This document shows positions 25,211 to 33,670 of a stretch of DNA of 37,148 bases, one piece after another. Source of the stretch: Bacteroidota bacterium (lineage in GTDB: Bacteria > Bacteroidota > Bacteroidia > Sphingobacteriales > Sphingobacteriaceae); contig JABDFM010000002.1 of NCBI GenBank assembly GCA_013286565.1, positions 63,599-100,746 on the forward strand, written 5' to 3'. How positions within the stretch are numbered: the stretch's first letter is position 1; every line of letters starts with the position of its first letter. The notes under the pieces were generated by a model, which made no database searches, was not told where the DNA came from, and was given only the letters and a program-made list of their open reading frames with translations. Made by a program: the position numbers and the translations under genes.

Positions 25211-25594
25211 ATGAGCAAGCTAATATTAATAGATGACGACCTTATTTATCACAGAATTTCACAATTGATGATAAAAGGATACAGTCCCGTAAAGGAGGTG
25301 ATTTCGAGTGTGGATGGAAAAGCCACCCTTGATTACCTGATCGAGAACAAATCAAATAATGATAATCTTCCTGATTATATATTGGTAGATCTGAACATGC
25401 CAAATTATGACGGATGGGATTTTTTGGACGGATATAAGAAAGTTTATGATTCTTTTAAAAAAGCGATACAGGTTTATATTGTGTCCTCATCCATCAGTCC
25501 TTATGATATTAGCCGTTCAAAAGATTACTCATTTGTCAACTCATTTATTATGAAACCTTTGAGGAAAGAATTTTTAGAGGGGCTGATAGACTGA
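25211..25594 (+). CDS. Orphan single-domain response regulator
   Basis: A 127-residue CheY-like receiver. The acidic pocket is Asp8-Asp9-Asp10 at the end of strand one, the phosphoacceptor is Asp60 in YILVDLNMP, the switch Ser is in VYIVSSS and the conserved Lys is in FIMKPL. No output domain and no kinase adjacent. Receivers of this type in Bacteroidota often serve hybrid kinases encoded elsewhere. The hybrid kinase at 34-36 kb is one possible partner, but nothing in the sequence links them. Confidence 0.9.
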   Translation: MSKLILIDDDLIYHRISQLMIKGYSPVKEVISSVDGKATLDYLIENKSNNDNLPDYILVDLNMPNYDGWDFLDGYKKVYDSFKKAIQVYIVSSSISPYDISRSKDYSFVNSFIMKPLRKEFLEGLID

Positions 25595-25653
25595 CATTAA
25601 TTTTTTCTATACTCAAAACAGACACACGATGCGTGCTGCATCTCACACTACAT

Positions 25654-25683
25654 AAAAAAGCACAAGTGAACTTGTGCTTTTTT
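25654..25683. terminator. Bidirectional rho-independent terminator
   Basis: A 14-bp perfect inverted repeat (25654-25667 with 25670-25683) flanked by A and T runs, between the receiver gene and the tRNA gene, which converge on it. Confidence 0.9.
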
Positions 25684-25721
25684 GTTTCGCATGATCTGCT
25701 TTTTCTGTTTTGATCATCAAG

Positions 25722-25793
25722 TGCTCCCGACGAGATTCGAACTCATATCGATGGTACCGGAAACCATAATTCTATCCGTTGAACTACGGGAGC
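25722..25793 (-). tRNA. tRNA-Arg (anticodon CCG)
   Basis: 72 nt fold fully on the minus strand. The acceptor stem is GCTCCCG/CGGGAGC (7 perfect pairs), the D stem GTTC/GAAT and the anticodon stem ATGGT/ACCAT around loop TTCCGGT (anticodon CCG, codon CGG). The variable loop has 4 nt, the T stem is ATGAG/CTCGT with loop TTCGAAT, and the discriminator is A. CCA is not encoded. A perfect -7 element lies just upstream. Confidence 0.96.
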
Positions 25794-25803
25794 AATCTTT
25801 CCG

Positions 25804-25811
25804 CAAATATA
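25804..25811 (-). promoter_or_regulatory. -7 element of the tRNA-Arg gene
   Basis: TATATTTG on the minus strand matches TAnnTTTG. It places the transcription start about five bases before the mature tRNA 5' end. A -33 box is not obvious. Confidence 0.5.
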
Positions 25812-25944
25812 TCAAAATTGATTTAACTACTTCTTCCGCTTTTTGATCAGATGTATTAATATTCAACAGCAGTTTCAAAAATTAATTTAATTTCGTTCAA
25901 TTATACAACCCGACCTGTCAGGTGGGCTAAAAAAGCATAGCATA

Positions 25945-27423
25945 ATGTTATTATTAGGGATTGATATTGGCACTTCTTCGGTGAAGGCTTCTATAGTTGA
26001 TGCGGCATCGCAAAAGGTGTTGGCATCGGCGCAATATCCTGATGAAGAATCCCCTATCCTGGCGCTGCAACCAGGCTGGGCTGAGCAATCGCCTGAACTG
26101 TGGTGGCAGCAAACACAACAAGCCATCGGGCTATGTAATAATACCGGCAAATATAACCCGGAAGATATTGCAGCAATTGGCATAGCTTATCAAATGCATG
26201 GATTGGTTTTGGTGGATAAGAACCAGCAGGTGCTTAGAAACAGTATTATCTGGTGCGACAGCCGTGCCGTTGAAATTGGTGATAAGGCTTTTAAAGCCAT
26301 TGGAGAAGAAAAATGTTTGTCGCACTTTTTGAACTCGCCTGGTAATTTTACTGCCTCTAAATTGGCCTGGGTTAAACAAAATGAGCCGGAGATTTATGAT
26401 CGCATCGATAAAATTATGCTTCCGGGTGATTTTATCTCGATGAAGCTTACCGGTGAGATCACTACCTCTGTAGCCGCTTTATCAGAGGGTGTATTTTTCG
26501 ATTTTAAAAACAATCGATTGTCTAAAGATATTCTTGAATACTTTGGCTTTGATGAAAATTTATTCCCCGAGATCAAGCCGGTGTTCTCTATGCATGGAAA
26601 TCTACGTGCGTCCATTGCCCAAAAACTAAAATTAAAAACTGGAATACCTGTTACTTATAAAGCCGGTGATCAGCCTAATAATGCGCTTTCATTAAATGTA
26701 CTGAACCCCGGTGAGGTAGCTGCTACGGCAGGAACTTCAGGGGTAATTTATGGCGTGAGTGACCATTTGGCTTATGATCCGCAATCGCGGGTTAATACCT
26801 TCGCGCACGTAAACTATACCGAACAGCAAAAACGACTGGGTGTGTTATTATGCATCAACGGTACAGGCAGTATGTATCGCTGGGTAAAAAGCATTCTCGG
26901 ATCAACAGAAAGCTATTTGCAAATGAACCATAAAGGCAGCCAGGCACCAATAGGTAGTAATAACTTACGGGTATTACCTTTCGGGAATGGCGCCGAACGG
27001 ATGCTAAACAATAAGATGATAGGTGCGCATTTCCACAATATCGACCTTAATTTACACACGCAAGGCCACCTGATCCGTGCAGTGCAGGAAGGGATAGCTT
27101 GTGCGTTCCGCTATGGTTTGGATATCATGCGGGAAAACGGGATGAACCCTACCGTAATCAGGGCGGGCAAAAACAACCTGTTTTTAAGTGAGTTATTTGC
27201 AGAAGCTTTTGTAAATATAACAGGTGTACCTGTCGAGCTCTACAAAAATGACGGAAGTGCAGGTGCAGCGCTTGGCGCGGGTATGGGGGCACAGGTTTTT
27301 TCATCATCCACACAGGCATTTGAACATTTCCACCCGGTACAATTGATCGAGCCATCAACCCAACAGTTTGAGCCTGTTTACCAGGAATGGAAAGCATTAC
27401 TCAAAAAACAGTTAACAGAATAA
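25945..27423 (+). CDS. xylB: Xylulokinase
   Basis: A 492-residue FGGY-family carbohydrate kinase. The N-terminal phosphate loop is LLLGIDIGTSSVKASIVD (about residues 2-19). YQMHGLVLVDKNQ and IIWCDSRA form the sugar site; MHG and D in CDSRA are characteristic of xylulokinases. The C-terminal ATPase half has AGDQPNNALSLNVLNPGEVAATAGTSGVIYG and, near residue 440, NDGSAGAALGAGMGA. It phosphorylates D-xylulose to xylulose-5-phosphate. Directly followed by xylA in the same direction. Confidence 0.94.
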   Translation: MLLLGIDIGTSSVKASIVDAASQKVLASAQYPDEESPILALQPGWAEQSPELWWQQTQQAIGLCNNTGKYNPEDIAAIGIAYQMHGLVLVDKNQQVLRNSIIWCDSRAVEIGDKAFKAIGEEKCLSHFLNSPGNFTASKLAWVKQNEPEIYDRIDKIMLPGDFISMKLTGEITTSVAALSEGVFFDFKNNRLSKDILEYFGFDENLFPEIKPVFSMHGNLRASIAQKLKLKTGIPVTYKAGDQPNNALSLNVLNPGEVAATAGTSGVIYGVSDHLAYDPQSRVNTFAHVNYTEQQKRLGVLLCINGTGSMYRWVKSILGSTESYLQMNHKGSQAPIGSNNLRVLPFGNGAERMLNNKMIGAHFHNIDLNLHTQGHLIRAVQEGIACAFRYGLDIMRENGMNPTVIRAGKNNLFLSELFAEAFVNITGVPVELYKNDGSAGAALGAGMGAQVFSSSTQAFEHFHPVQLIEPSTQQFEPVYQEWKALLKKQLTE

Positions 27424-27424
27424 A

Positions 27425-27457
27425 AGACTTACGAAGTTTCTAAAACTTCGTAAGTCT
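27425..27457. repeat. 14-bp perfect hairpin between xylB and xylA
   Basis: AGACTTACGAAGTT (27425-27438) pairs exactly with AACTTCGTAAGTCT (27444-27457) around a 5-nt loop. No T-run follows, so it is not a standard terminator. It could stabilise the xylB end, attenuate xylA, or be a dispersed palindrome. Confidence 0.75.
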
Positions 27458-27501
27458 GAAATAAAATAATTCACTCAATCACTAATTCAATAATTATTAA
27501 A

Positions 27502-28827
27502 ATGATACTCACAGGCGAAAAAGAGTTTTTTAAAGGGATAAGCCAGGTTAAATATGAAGGGCCGCAAAGTGATAACCCACTGGCTTTCCGCTGGTATGAT
27601 GCTGATAGGATAATTGCCGGTAAAACTATGAAGGACCATTTGCGTTTCGCCTGTGCTTACTGGCATTCGTTCTGTGGTTCGGGCGCTGACCCTTTTGGCG
27701 AACCAACACACTTGTTTCCCTGGAACGAAAAGGCTGATGCTGTTGAACGCGCCAAAGATAAAATGGATGCGGCTTTTGAGTTCATCACCAAAATGAACTT
27801 GCCTTATTATTGTTTCCATGATGTGGATGTGGTGGATTACACCAATGATATTCCTTCCAACGATAAGCGTTTGCAAGCCATGGTGGATTATGCCAAACAA
27901 AAACAGGCTGCCAGCGGGGTAAAATTGCTTTGGGGGACCGCCAATCTGTTCTCTCACCGGCGGTATATGAACGGGGCTTCCACTAACCCGGATTTTCATG
28001 TACTGAGCCATGCCGCTGCACAGGTAAAGGCGGCTTTGGATGCGACCATTGCTTTGGGCGGAGAGAACTATGTGTTCTGGGGTGGCCGTGAGGGGTATAT
28101 GACCTTATTGAATACTGATATGAAGCGGGAGCAGGAACATTTCGCGCAGTTCTTGCATCAATCCATTGCTTATGCCCGCGGGCAGGGTTTTAAAGGAACT
28201 TTCTTTATCGAACCCAAGCCCTGTGAGCCTACCAAGCACCAGTATGATTATGATGCGGCTACCTGTTTGAGCTTTCTGCAGAAATATGACCTGCTGGGTG
28301 ATCTGAAGCTCAATTTAGAGGTGAACCACGCTACGCTGGCCGGGCACACTTTCCAGCATGAATTGCAGGTAGCGGCTGATGCCAATTTATTGGGTTCGAT
28401 CGATGCCAATCGTGGGGATTACCAGAACGGCTGGGATACTGACCAGTTCCCAAATAACATCAACGAAGTGGTGGAAACCATGCTGATCATTTTGGAAGCG
28501 GGTGGTTTCCAGGGCGGGGGTATCAACTTTGACGCCAAGATCCGCAGGAACTCAACCGATCCGGCTGATCTTTTCTATGCTCACATCGGCGGAATGGATA
28601 TTTTTGCAAGGGCATTGGTGATTGCAGATAACATCCTTCAAAAATCTGATTATAAAAAAGTAAGGCAGGAAAGGTATGCTTCCTTTGATAGCGGCAAAGG
28701 CAAGGCTTTTGAAGAGGGGAAATTATCTCTTGAGGACCTAAGGGCTTACGCGATTGAAAATGGCGAACCAAAAACTATCAGCGGCAGACAGGAATATATC
28801 GAAAATATAATCAACCGATACATATAG
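27502..28827 (+). CDS. xylA: Xylose isomerase
   Basis: A 441-residue class II xylose isomerase. Catalytic His in [10 protein letters not shown] (about residue 101), [17 protein letters not shown] (about 190-206, diagnostic), metal-ligand Glu in [34 protein letters not shown] and [20 protein letters not shown]. It converts D-xylose to D-xylulose for the kinase encoded just before. Start ATG 27502 gives the usual N-terminus. Confidence 0.97.
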   Translation: MILTGEKEFFKGISQVKYEGPQSDNPLAFRWYDADRIIAGKTMKDHLRFACAYWHSFCGSGADPFGEPTHLFPWNEKADAVERAKDKMDAAFEFITKMNLPYYCFHDVDVVDYTNDIPSNDKRLQAMVDYAKQKQAASGVKLLWGTANLFSHRRYMNGASTNPDFHVLSHAAAQVKAALDATIALGGENYVFWGGREGYMTLLNTDMKREQEHFAQFLHQSIAYARGQGFKGTFFIEPKPCEPTKHQYDYDAATCLSFLQKYDLLGDLKLNLEVNHATLAGHTFQHELQVAADANLLGSIDANRGDYQNGWDTDQFPNNINEVVETMLIILEAGGFQGGGINFDAKIRRNSTDPADLFYAHIGGMDIFARALVIADNILQKSDYKKVRQERYASFDSGKGKAFEEGKLSLEDLRAYAIENGEPKTISGRQEYIENIINRYI

Positions 28828-28862
28828 TTTGTAGTTTTATCGCCAGATAAGGCACAATCAAA

Positions 28863-30062
28863 ATGATTAGTAATTTAGAACAAACATTCCGGTGGTATGG
28901 TCCTAACGATGCGGTTACATTAGCTGCTATCAGGCAAACCGGCGCCACCGGGATTGTTAATGCCCTTCACCATATACCCAGTGGTGAAGTATGGAGTTTG
29001 GATGAGATCAATCAACGCAAGGAAATGATCAAAGCTGCCGGTATGCGGTGGTCGGTTGTAGAAAGCGTAAATATCCATGAGAGCATCAAAACAGCCGGTA
29101 AACAACGGGATGAGTTTATTGAAAAATATATCGTCACACTAAAAAACCTGAGTAAAGCAGGCATCAAAACAGTTTGTTATAACTTTATGCCTGTATTGGA
29201 TTGGACGCGCACCGATCTCGATTTCAGGCTGCCAAACAACGCCTCAGCTTTACGGTTTGATGCTGCGGCTCTTGCCGCTTTCGATCTTTACATCCTTGAA
29301 CGTGAGGGTGCCCATCGAGATTTTAGCCCGGAGCAACGGCAAAAAGCGAAGGAGTTTCTTAACAATCTAACCCACGAAGAAGAACAGCAACTGACCAGCA
29401 CCATGATGGCAGGTTTACCGGGTACGAGCGATGTATTAACAATTGCCGAATTTAAGGAGCATCTTAAAAAATACAAGGACATTGACGCAAAAGCGTTGAA
29501 AGAAAACCTCGCGTATTTTTTAAAGGCGATCATGCCGGATTGCGAGGATTGGGGCATCAAGATGTGTATCCACCCGGATGACCCACCATTCCCGATACTG
29601 GGTTTACCGAGAGTTGTTTCTACCGAAAAGGATCTGACAGATGTGATCAACTCTGCTCCGTCACCAAATAACGGGCTTACATTTTGTACAGGTTCCTTAG
29701 GCGCAAGAGGTGATAATGACCTTCCGGGGATGATAGAACGATTAGGTCCGCACATCCATTTCCTGCATTTGCGCAATGTGCAGCGCGAGGCTAACGGAAG
29801 TTTTTATGAGGCCGACCATTTAGGTGGAAGTACGGATATGTATGCTGTGATGAAAAGTGTCATCCTCGAACAAAAAAGAAGAGCTGAAACCGGCAGGGAT
29901 GACATCGCCATCCCTATGCGACCCGACCATGGGCACAAACTGCTGGATGATTTTAATTATAACACCTTCCCAGGATACTCCATTATTGGCAGGCTAAAAG
30001 GCCTGGCCGAATTGCGGGGGCTGGAAATAGGGGTTAAAAGAAGTATTATTAACCCCCAATAA
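28863..30062 (+). CDS. uxuA: Mannonate dehydratase
   Basis: A 399-residue UxuA-family TIM-barrel protein. Recognisable parts are TFRWYGPNDAVTLAAIRQTGATGIVNALHHIP at the start, YNFMPVLDWTRTDL in the middle, IHPDDPPFPILGLPRVVST, FCTGSLGARGDNDL and MRPDHGHKLLDD, which carry the metal-binding His/Asp/Cys residues. It dehydrates D-mannonate to 2-keto-3-deoxygluconate in glucuronate catabolism. It follows xylA at 35 bp and is probably in the same transcript. Confidence 0.96.
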   Translation: MISNLEQTFRWYGPNDAVTLAAIRQTGATGIVNALHHIPSGEVWSLDEINQRKEMIKAAGMRWSVVESVNIHESIKTAGKQRDEFIEKYIVTLKNLSKAGIKTVCYNFMPVLDWTRTDLDFRLPNNASALRFDAAALAAFDLYILEREGAHRDFSPEQRQKAKEFLNNLTHEEEQQLTSTMMAGLPGTSDVLTIAEFKEHLKKYKDIDAKALKENLAYFLKAIMPDCEDWGIKMCIHPDDPPFPILGLPRVVSTEKDLTDVINSAPSPNNGLTFCTGSLGARGDNDLPGMIERLGPHIHFLHLRNVQREANGSFYEADHLGGSTDMYAVMKSVILEQKRRAETGRDDIAIPMRPDHGHKLLDDFNYNTFPGYSIIGRLKGLAELRGLEIGVKRSIINPQ

Positions 30063-30067
30063 AGTCT

Positions 30068-30182
30068 TTGTCATTTCGAACGATAGAGAGAGAAATCTTC
30101 GACGCTATACAAATCGCCAACATGCATGAGGTTCGCCTTTCTCTTGTATAAGATTTCTCCTCGTTCCTCGTCGAAATGACAA
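30068..30182. repeat. Palindromic intergenic repeat between uxuA and ychF
   Basis: Terminal arms TTGTCATTTCGA (30068-30079) and TCGAAATGACAA (30171-30182) are exact complements. A second paired block (AGAAATCTT near 30091-30099 with AAGATTTCT near 30150-30158) lies inside. The gene pair is convergent, so the element could act as a bidirectional 3' structure. From memory, GTCATTTCGA palindromes of this type are dispersed in Bacteroidota. Confidence 0.75.
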
Positions 30183-30195
30183 GTTAGGTTAGTAC

Positions 30196-31299
30196 TTAAA
30201 CATTAAACCTGAAATGCATGATATCTCCATCCTGCACAATATAGGTTTTGCCTTCAACTGCCAGTTTGCCTGCCTCTTTAATAGCGGCTTCTGAGCCATT
30301 ATATTTTAAAAACTCGTCGTATTTAATTACTTCTGCACGGATAAAACCTTTTTCAAAATCGGTATGAATAACACCCGCGGCCTGCGGCGCGGTAAAGCCT
30401 TTGGTGATGGTCCAGGCACGTACTTCTTGCACACCAGCCGTAAAGTAGGTGGCCAGGTTCAATAATTTATAAGCCGCTTTGATCAATTTATTTACGCCTG
30501 ATTCAGTTAAGCCCAGATCATCCAAAAACATCTGGCGCTCCTCATAAGTTTCCAGTTGGGCGATCTCTGATTCGATCTGTGCTGAAATAACCAGCACCTC
30601 GGCATTTTCCTCTTTTACAGCAGCTTTTACCTTGTCAACATAAGCATTCCCGGTATTAACAGAAGCCTCATCAACATTGCATACATACATTACCGGCTTG
30701 GCTGTTAGCAGCCAGATATCAGCAATATATTCCTGGTCTTCCTCTGCAACAGGTGCGGTACGGGCAGACTTACCTGCCAACAAATGATTTCTATAAATAG
30801 TTAAAACATCGAAAGCTTTTTTAGCGTCCTTATCGCCGCCTGTTTTAGCCATTTTCTCGATCTTGCTGATCTTTTTCTCTATCGAATCAAGATCCTTCAG
30901 CTGCAATTCTGTATCGATAATTTCTTTGTCGCGTATCGGGTCAACCGAACCATCCACGTGGATCACATTATCGTTATCAAAGCACCTCAGCACGTGGATA
31001 ATGGAGTTAGTGGAGCGTATATTGGCCAAAAACTGGTTACCCAAACCTTCACCCTTGCTTGCGCCCTTTACAAGCCCGGCTATATCTACAATTTCGATAA
31101 CGTTTGGCACTGTATTTTTTGGCACCACGATCTCAACCAATTTTGTTAACCGCTCATCAGGAACAGTAATTACGCCCACATTTGGCTCGATGGTGCAAAA
31201 CGGAAAATTAGCCGCCTGTGCCTTTGCATTTGATAAGCAATTAAAAAGTGTTGATTTACCCACATTTGGCAAACCTACTATCCCGCATTGTAAACCCAT
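30196..31299 (-). CDS. ychF: Redox-regulated ATPase YchF (Obg family)
   Basis: A 367-residue P-loop protein. G1 is GLPNVGKSTLF (residues 8-18), NFPFCTIEPNVGVITVPDERL carries switch I, and DIAGLVKGASKGEGLGNQFLANIR carries G3. The G4 position reads NVDE in place of canonical NKxD, which is the reason YchF prefers ATP. A helical domain (about 130-200) and a C-terminal TGS domain follow (about 280-365, AWTITKGFTAPQAAGVIHTDFEKGFIRAEV). It associates with ribosomes and is linked to stress and translation control. A palindromic repeat sits in its likely leader. Confidence 0.95.
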   Translation of the reverse strand: MGLQCGIVGLPNVGKSTLFNCLSNAKAQAANFPFCTIEPNVGVITVPDERLTKLVEIVVPKNTVPNVIEIVDIAGLVKGASKGEGLGNQFLANIRSTNSIIHVLRCFDNDNVIHVDGSVDPIRDKEIIDTELQLKDLDSIEKKISKIEKMAKTGGDKDAKKAFDVLTIYRNHLLAGKSARTAPVAEEDQEYIADIWLLTAKPVMYVCNVDEASVNTGNAYVDKVKAAVKEENAEVLVISAQIESEIAQLETYEERQMFLDDLGLTESGVNKLIKAAYKLLNLATYFTAGVQEVRAWTITKGFTAPQAAGVIHTDFEKGFIRAEVIKYDEFLKYNGSEAAIKEAGKLAVEGKTYIVQDGDIMHFRFNV

Positions 31300-31301
31300 A
31301 T

Positions 31302-31400
31302 AGCCCCCTCTAAATCTCCCCCTGCAGGGGAGACTTTTTATAAATTATTAAATGAATGATAAAATTGAAGTCCTACCTACCGAAAGGGATGGGTGGGGCT
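31302..31400. repeat. Palindromic repeat in the ychF leader
   Basis: The ends read AGCCCCCTC (31302-31310) and GGTGGGGCT (31392-31400), with an inner hairpin CTCCCCCTGCAGGGGAG. It lies between the ychF start codon and its likely -7 element. The C-rich and G-rich ends suggest a dispersed GC-rich element. Confidence 0.65.
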
Positions 31401-31409
31401 TTTCGGCCG

Positions 31410-31417
31410 CAAAGATA
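31410..31417 (-). promoter_or_regulatory. -7 element for ychF
   Basis: TATCTTTG on the minus strand matches TAnnTTTG. Transcription would start near 31403, so the repeat at 31302-31400 is transcribed as the 5' leader. Confidence 0.45.
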
Positions 31418-31665
31418 GCAGAAAAATCTTCCCGTAATTTGGAAAAATGACTTTTGGCGGGTATCACTTCAAAGCAGTATTATCTTAACCTGATTATTGT
31501 TTGAGCCGATCGATAGTGGCGTTGATGGGAGTATAATTACTTTAGGAGATTTATAGTCAGCAATCCTGAATGGATGCCAACTTCCGAAAATCCATTTGAT
31601 CTTCGGAATGTAAATGTATAGGGAAACTGCCATAAGAAAATGATATTTACAAATGGCCAAATATT
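31418..31665. other. Gap without recognised gene
   Basis: About 250 bp between the ychF promoter and the hairpin behind the RNA-binding protein gene. A 63-codon minus-strand frame here has no family features and is not called. Confidence 0.4.
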
Positions 31666-31690
31666 AGCGCCATACCCTTGGTATGGCGCT
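31666..31690 (-). terminator. Hairpin downstream of the RRM gene
   Basis: AGCGCCATAC (31666-31675) pairs exactly with GTATGGCGCT (31681-31690) around a 5-nt loop, 18 bp beyond the minus-strand stop. The following T content is modest (AATATTTGG), so termination is likely but not certain. Confidence 0.65.
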
Positions 31691-31708
31691 ATCTTAATTT
31701 ACTTATAA

Positions 31709-32068
31709 TTAATATTTAGGACGACGATTGTTATCTTTTGAATAACCACCACCGCCGCCGCCAGAGTAACCTCCACGGCTGCCGCCACCACCGCCGCCGC
31801 CAAAGCCGCCTCTGCGATCGTTAGGTTTTTTGTCTTCGGCCTGATTAACCACAATGTTTCTGCCGCCAACATCCGAACCGTTCAAATCGGCAATGGCTTT
31901 GTTTGCTGCTTCATCATCGGGCATTTCAATAAAGCCGAAGCCTTTGCTTCTGCCGCTTTCTCTGTCATTAATAATTTTAACAGAGCTTACTTCTCCAAAT
32001 GCTTCGAAGAGTTCTTTTAAATCTGCTTCCTCTATCTTAAAAGGAAGGCTTCCTACAAAAATGTTCAT
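31709..32068 (-). CDS. Single-RRM RNA-binding protein with glycine-rich tail
   Basis: A 119-residue protein. One RRM spans residues 1-80: RNP2 is NIFVGSLPF (2-10) and RNP1 is SKGFGFIEM (about 42-50), each with the aromatic RNA-contacting residues in place. A charged bridge (EDKKPNDRR) leads to a Gly/Ser/Tyr/Arg tail of about 30 residues, as in cold-induced glycine-rich RNA-binding proteins and the RbpA/RbpB-type proteins of Bacteroidota. It probably binds single-stranded RNA and influences mRNA stability or structure. The 270-bp region upstream is AT-rich and may hold a regulated leader. Confidence 0.93.
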   Translation of the reverse strand: MNIFVGSLPFKIEEADLKELFEAFGEVSSVKIINDRESGRSKGFGFIEMPDDEAANKAIADLNGSDVGGRNIVVNQAEDKKPNDRRGGFGGGGGGGSRGGYSGGGGGGYSKDNNRRPKY

Positions 32069-32333
32069 TAATCAAATGTTTTTAATAAGTTAAGATGCAG
32101 TGCTTAACATCACTTTGCAACGCCAAACTGGTGTTGGTAGTAAAGGTGCACATTTTTTTATTTAAAGAATATCAATTATAAATTAATTTAATAAAAAAAA
32201 TCATTCTACTGGTTAACAGGCACAATTTGGCTCTAAGAAAGATTAAACATTTCCTTTTGCGATATTTATTTCTTTTTGATTAATATTTATTAATTTTACC
32301 ATTATAGCTAACGAATACTAAAATTCAGTATAT

Positions 32334-32471
32334 ATGGACATTCTTATTTCGCTGGATATTGGCTCCTGGTATCAAAATATAGCATTTTATACCTTTTTAC
32401 TGCTTTTGATCTGTTTGAATATCAACCTTATAAAACACAGTAGTGAGCAAAAAGGAATCAAATCAGCATAA
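32334..32471 (+). CDS. Possible 45-residue single-helix membrane peptide
   Basis: ATG 32334 to TAA 32469-32471 encodes 45 residues: MDILISLDIGSWYQNIAFY, then a hydrophobic stretch (TFLLLLICLNINL) and a hydrophilic basic end (KHSSEQKGIKSA). A near-consensus -7 element (TAATTTTA, 32291-32298) lies 35-45 bp upstream. It sits between the RRM gene and holA, both on the other strand. No family recognised; coding status is unproven. Confidence 0.4.
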   Translation: MDILISLDIGSWYQNIAFYTFLLLLICLNINLIKHSSEQKGIKSA

Positions 32472-32520
32472 TGGAATCAAATAATAACGGCCTTTTGCTT
32501 GTGGAAAGATCAGTTTTGAG

Positions 32521-33543
32521 TTAATGTAGTATTTTAAACATCAATTCCTTCATCAGTTCGCCATGCCCCGCGTTTGACTCCACCCCTTTACTTTTCAGAT
32601 CATATTCCCGTAGTAAACTGATGATCTCCATCGTTTTTCCGTAATTATAACTGCGTGCAGCCAATTCATAATCCTTAATAAAGTATGGATTCACTCCCAA
32701 CTCGCGTGCAAGATTTTGGGGTGATTTATCCTTTGCATAATGATAAAGGAGCACTTTGCTGAAAAAGTTATTCAAATTACCCAGCACCAGCACAATGGGA
32801 TTGGCTTTGGGATTGGCCTCGAAATAATTAATAACCTGGTTTACCTTAAATGGGTCTTTTTTACTCAATGCCGACTGCAATTCAAAAACATTATATTCCT
32901 TGCTGATACCGATATTATCCTGTATGTGCTGTAGGGTAATTGCCTGCCCAGGGGCAACATTCAGCATTAGCTTTTCCAACTCATTGGCGATCTTGGATAG
33001 ATCATTGCCCAAATATTCGGCTAACATGGCCGAGGCCTGCTGATTAACCGGGTAGCCCTTATCTGAAAGATACGATTCTATCCAGGCAGGTACTTTACTA
33101 TCGTATAACGGACTCGACTCAAAAATGACCCCACTTTTTTCTATCGCCTTATAGGTTTTTTTGCGCTTGTCAAACTTTCCATATTTATAACAGAAAATAA
33201 GGATGGTGCTTTGCAGAGGGTTTTCGAGATAGTTGAGTAATGGGTTGATGCTTTTTTTGTCATCGTCATCCCTACCCCACTTCATGTCTTGCGCCTCTTT
33301 TACCAAAACCACCTGGAACTCGGCCATCATCGGGTAGCGTTTGGCTGCATTAAGTACGGCCATTACATCGGTATCCTTGCCATAAAATACCGTTTGATTA
33401 AAACCTCTTTCGACTTCAGACAATAATTGATGCTCGGCATAGTTACTTACCAGGTCAATAAAATAAGGCTCCTCGCCATGCAACAAGTATAAGGGTTTAT
33501 ACTTTCGATTCTTGAGGTCTTTTATAATATCCGGAGCAGTCAT
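32521..33543 (-). CDS. holA: DNA polymerase III delta subunit
   Basis: A 340-residue protein from ATG 33543. A frame 29 codons longer exists, but its extra N-terminus is Asn/Leu/Ile low-complexity sequence encoded by an inverted repeat, so the internal start MTAPDIIKDLKNRKYKPLYLLHGEEPYFID is preferred. The N-terminal AAA+-like domain (LYLLHGEEPYFI, about residues 15-30) lacks a functional Walker A, as in all HolA proteins. It is followed by the lid and the helical collar domain (LARELGVNPYFIKDYELAARSYN). Delta opens the beta sliding clamp within the clamp loader. Confidence 0.93.
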   Translation of the reverse strand: MTAPDIIKDLKNRKYKPLYLLHGEEPYFIDLVSNYAEHQLLSEVERGFNQTVFYGKDTDVMAVLNAAKRYPMMAEFQVVLVKEAQDMKWGRDDDDKKSINPLLNYLENPLQSTILIFCYKYGKFDKRKKTYKAIEKSGVIFESSPLYDSKVPAWIESYLSDKGYPVNQQASAMLAEYLGNDLSKIANELEKLMLNVAPGQAITLQHIQDNIGISKEYNVFELQSALSKKDPFKVNQVINYFEANPKANPIVLVLGNLNNFFSKVLLYHYAKDKSPQNLARELGVNPYFIKDYELAARSYNYGKTMEIISLLREYDLKSKGVESNAGHGELMKELMFKILH

Positions 33544-33590
33544 AGCGGGATTCAAAAATAGAAATTTGTTTTGGTTGATTGGGTTTGTTA

Positions 33591-33655
33591 GGTTGATTAA
33601 ATTGGATTGATTGGAATAGTTAATTACCACTTAACTTAATCCAACTTAATCAACT
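33591..33655. repeat. Inverted repeat upstream of holA
   Basis: TTGATTAAATTGGATT (33593-33608) pairs with AATCCAACTTAATCAA (33638-33653) at 15 of 16 positions, and one more pair extends it. TTGATT-type direct repeats continue toward the holA start. It lies between the divergent holA and the HsdR-N-like gene and creates the false in-frame extension of holA. Confidence 0.7.
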
Positions 33656-33670
33656 ATTTTTGAAAAATAA

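Noticed and set aside
31469..31660. 63-residue minus-strand frame between ychF and the RRM gene
   Set aside because: Composition is not protein-like and no signals support it.
32471..32524. 17-codon frame overlapping the end of the 45-residue frame (TAATG)
   Set aside because: Too short, runs into the holA end, no independent support.
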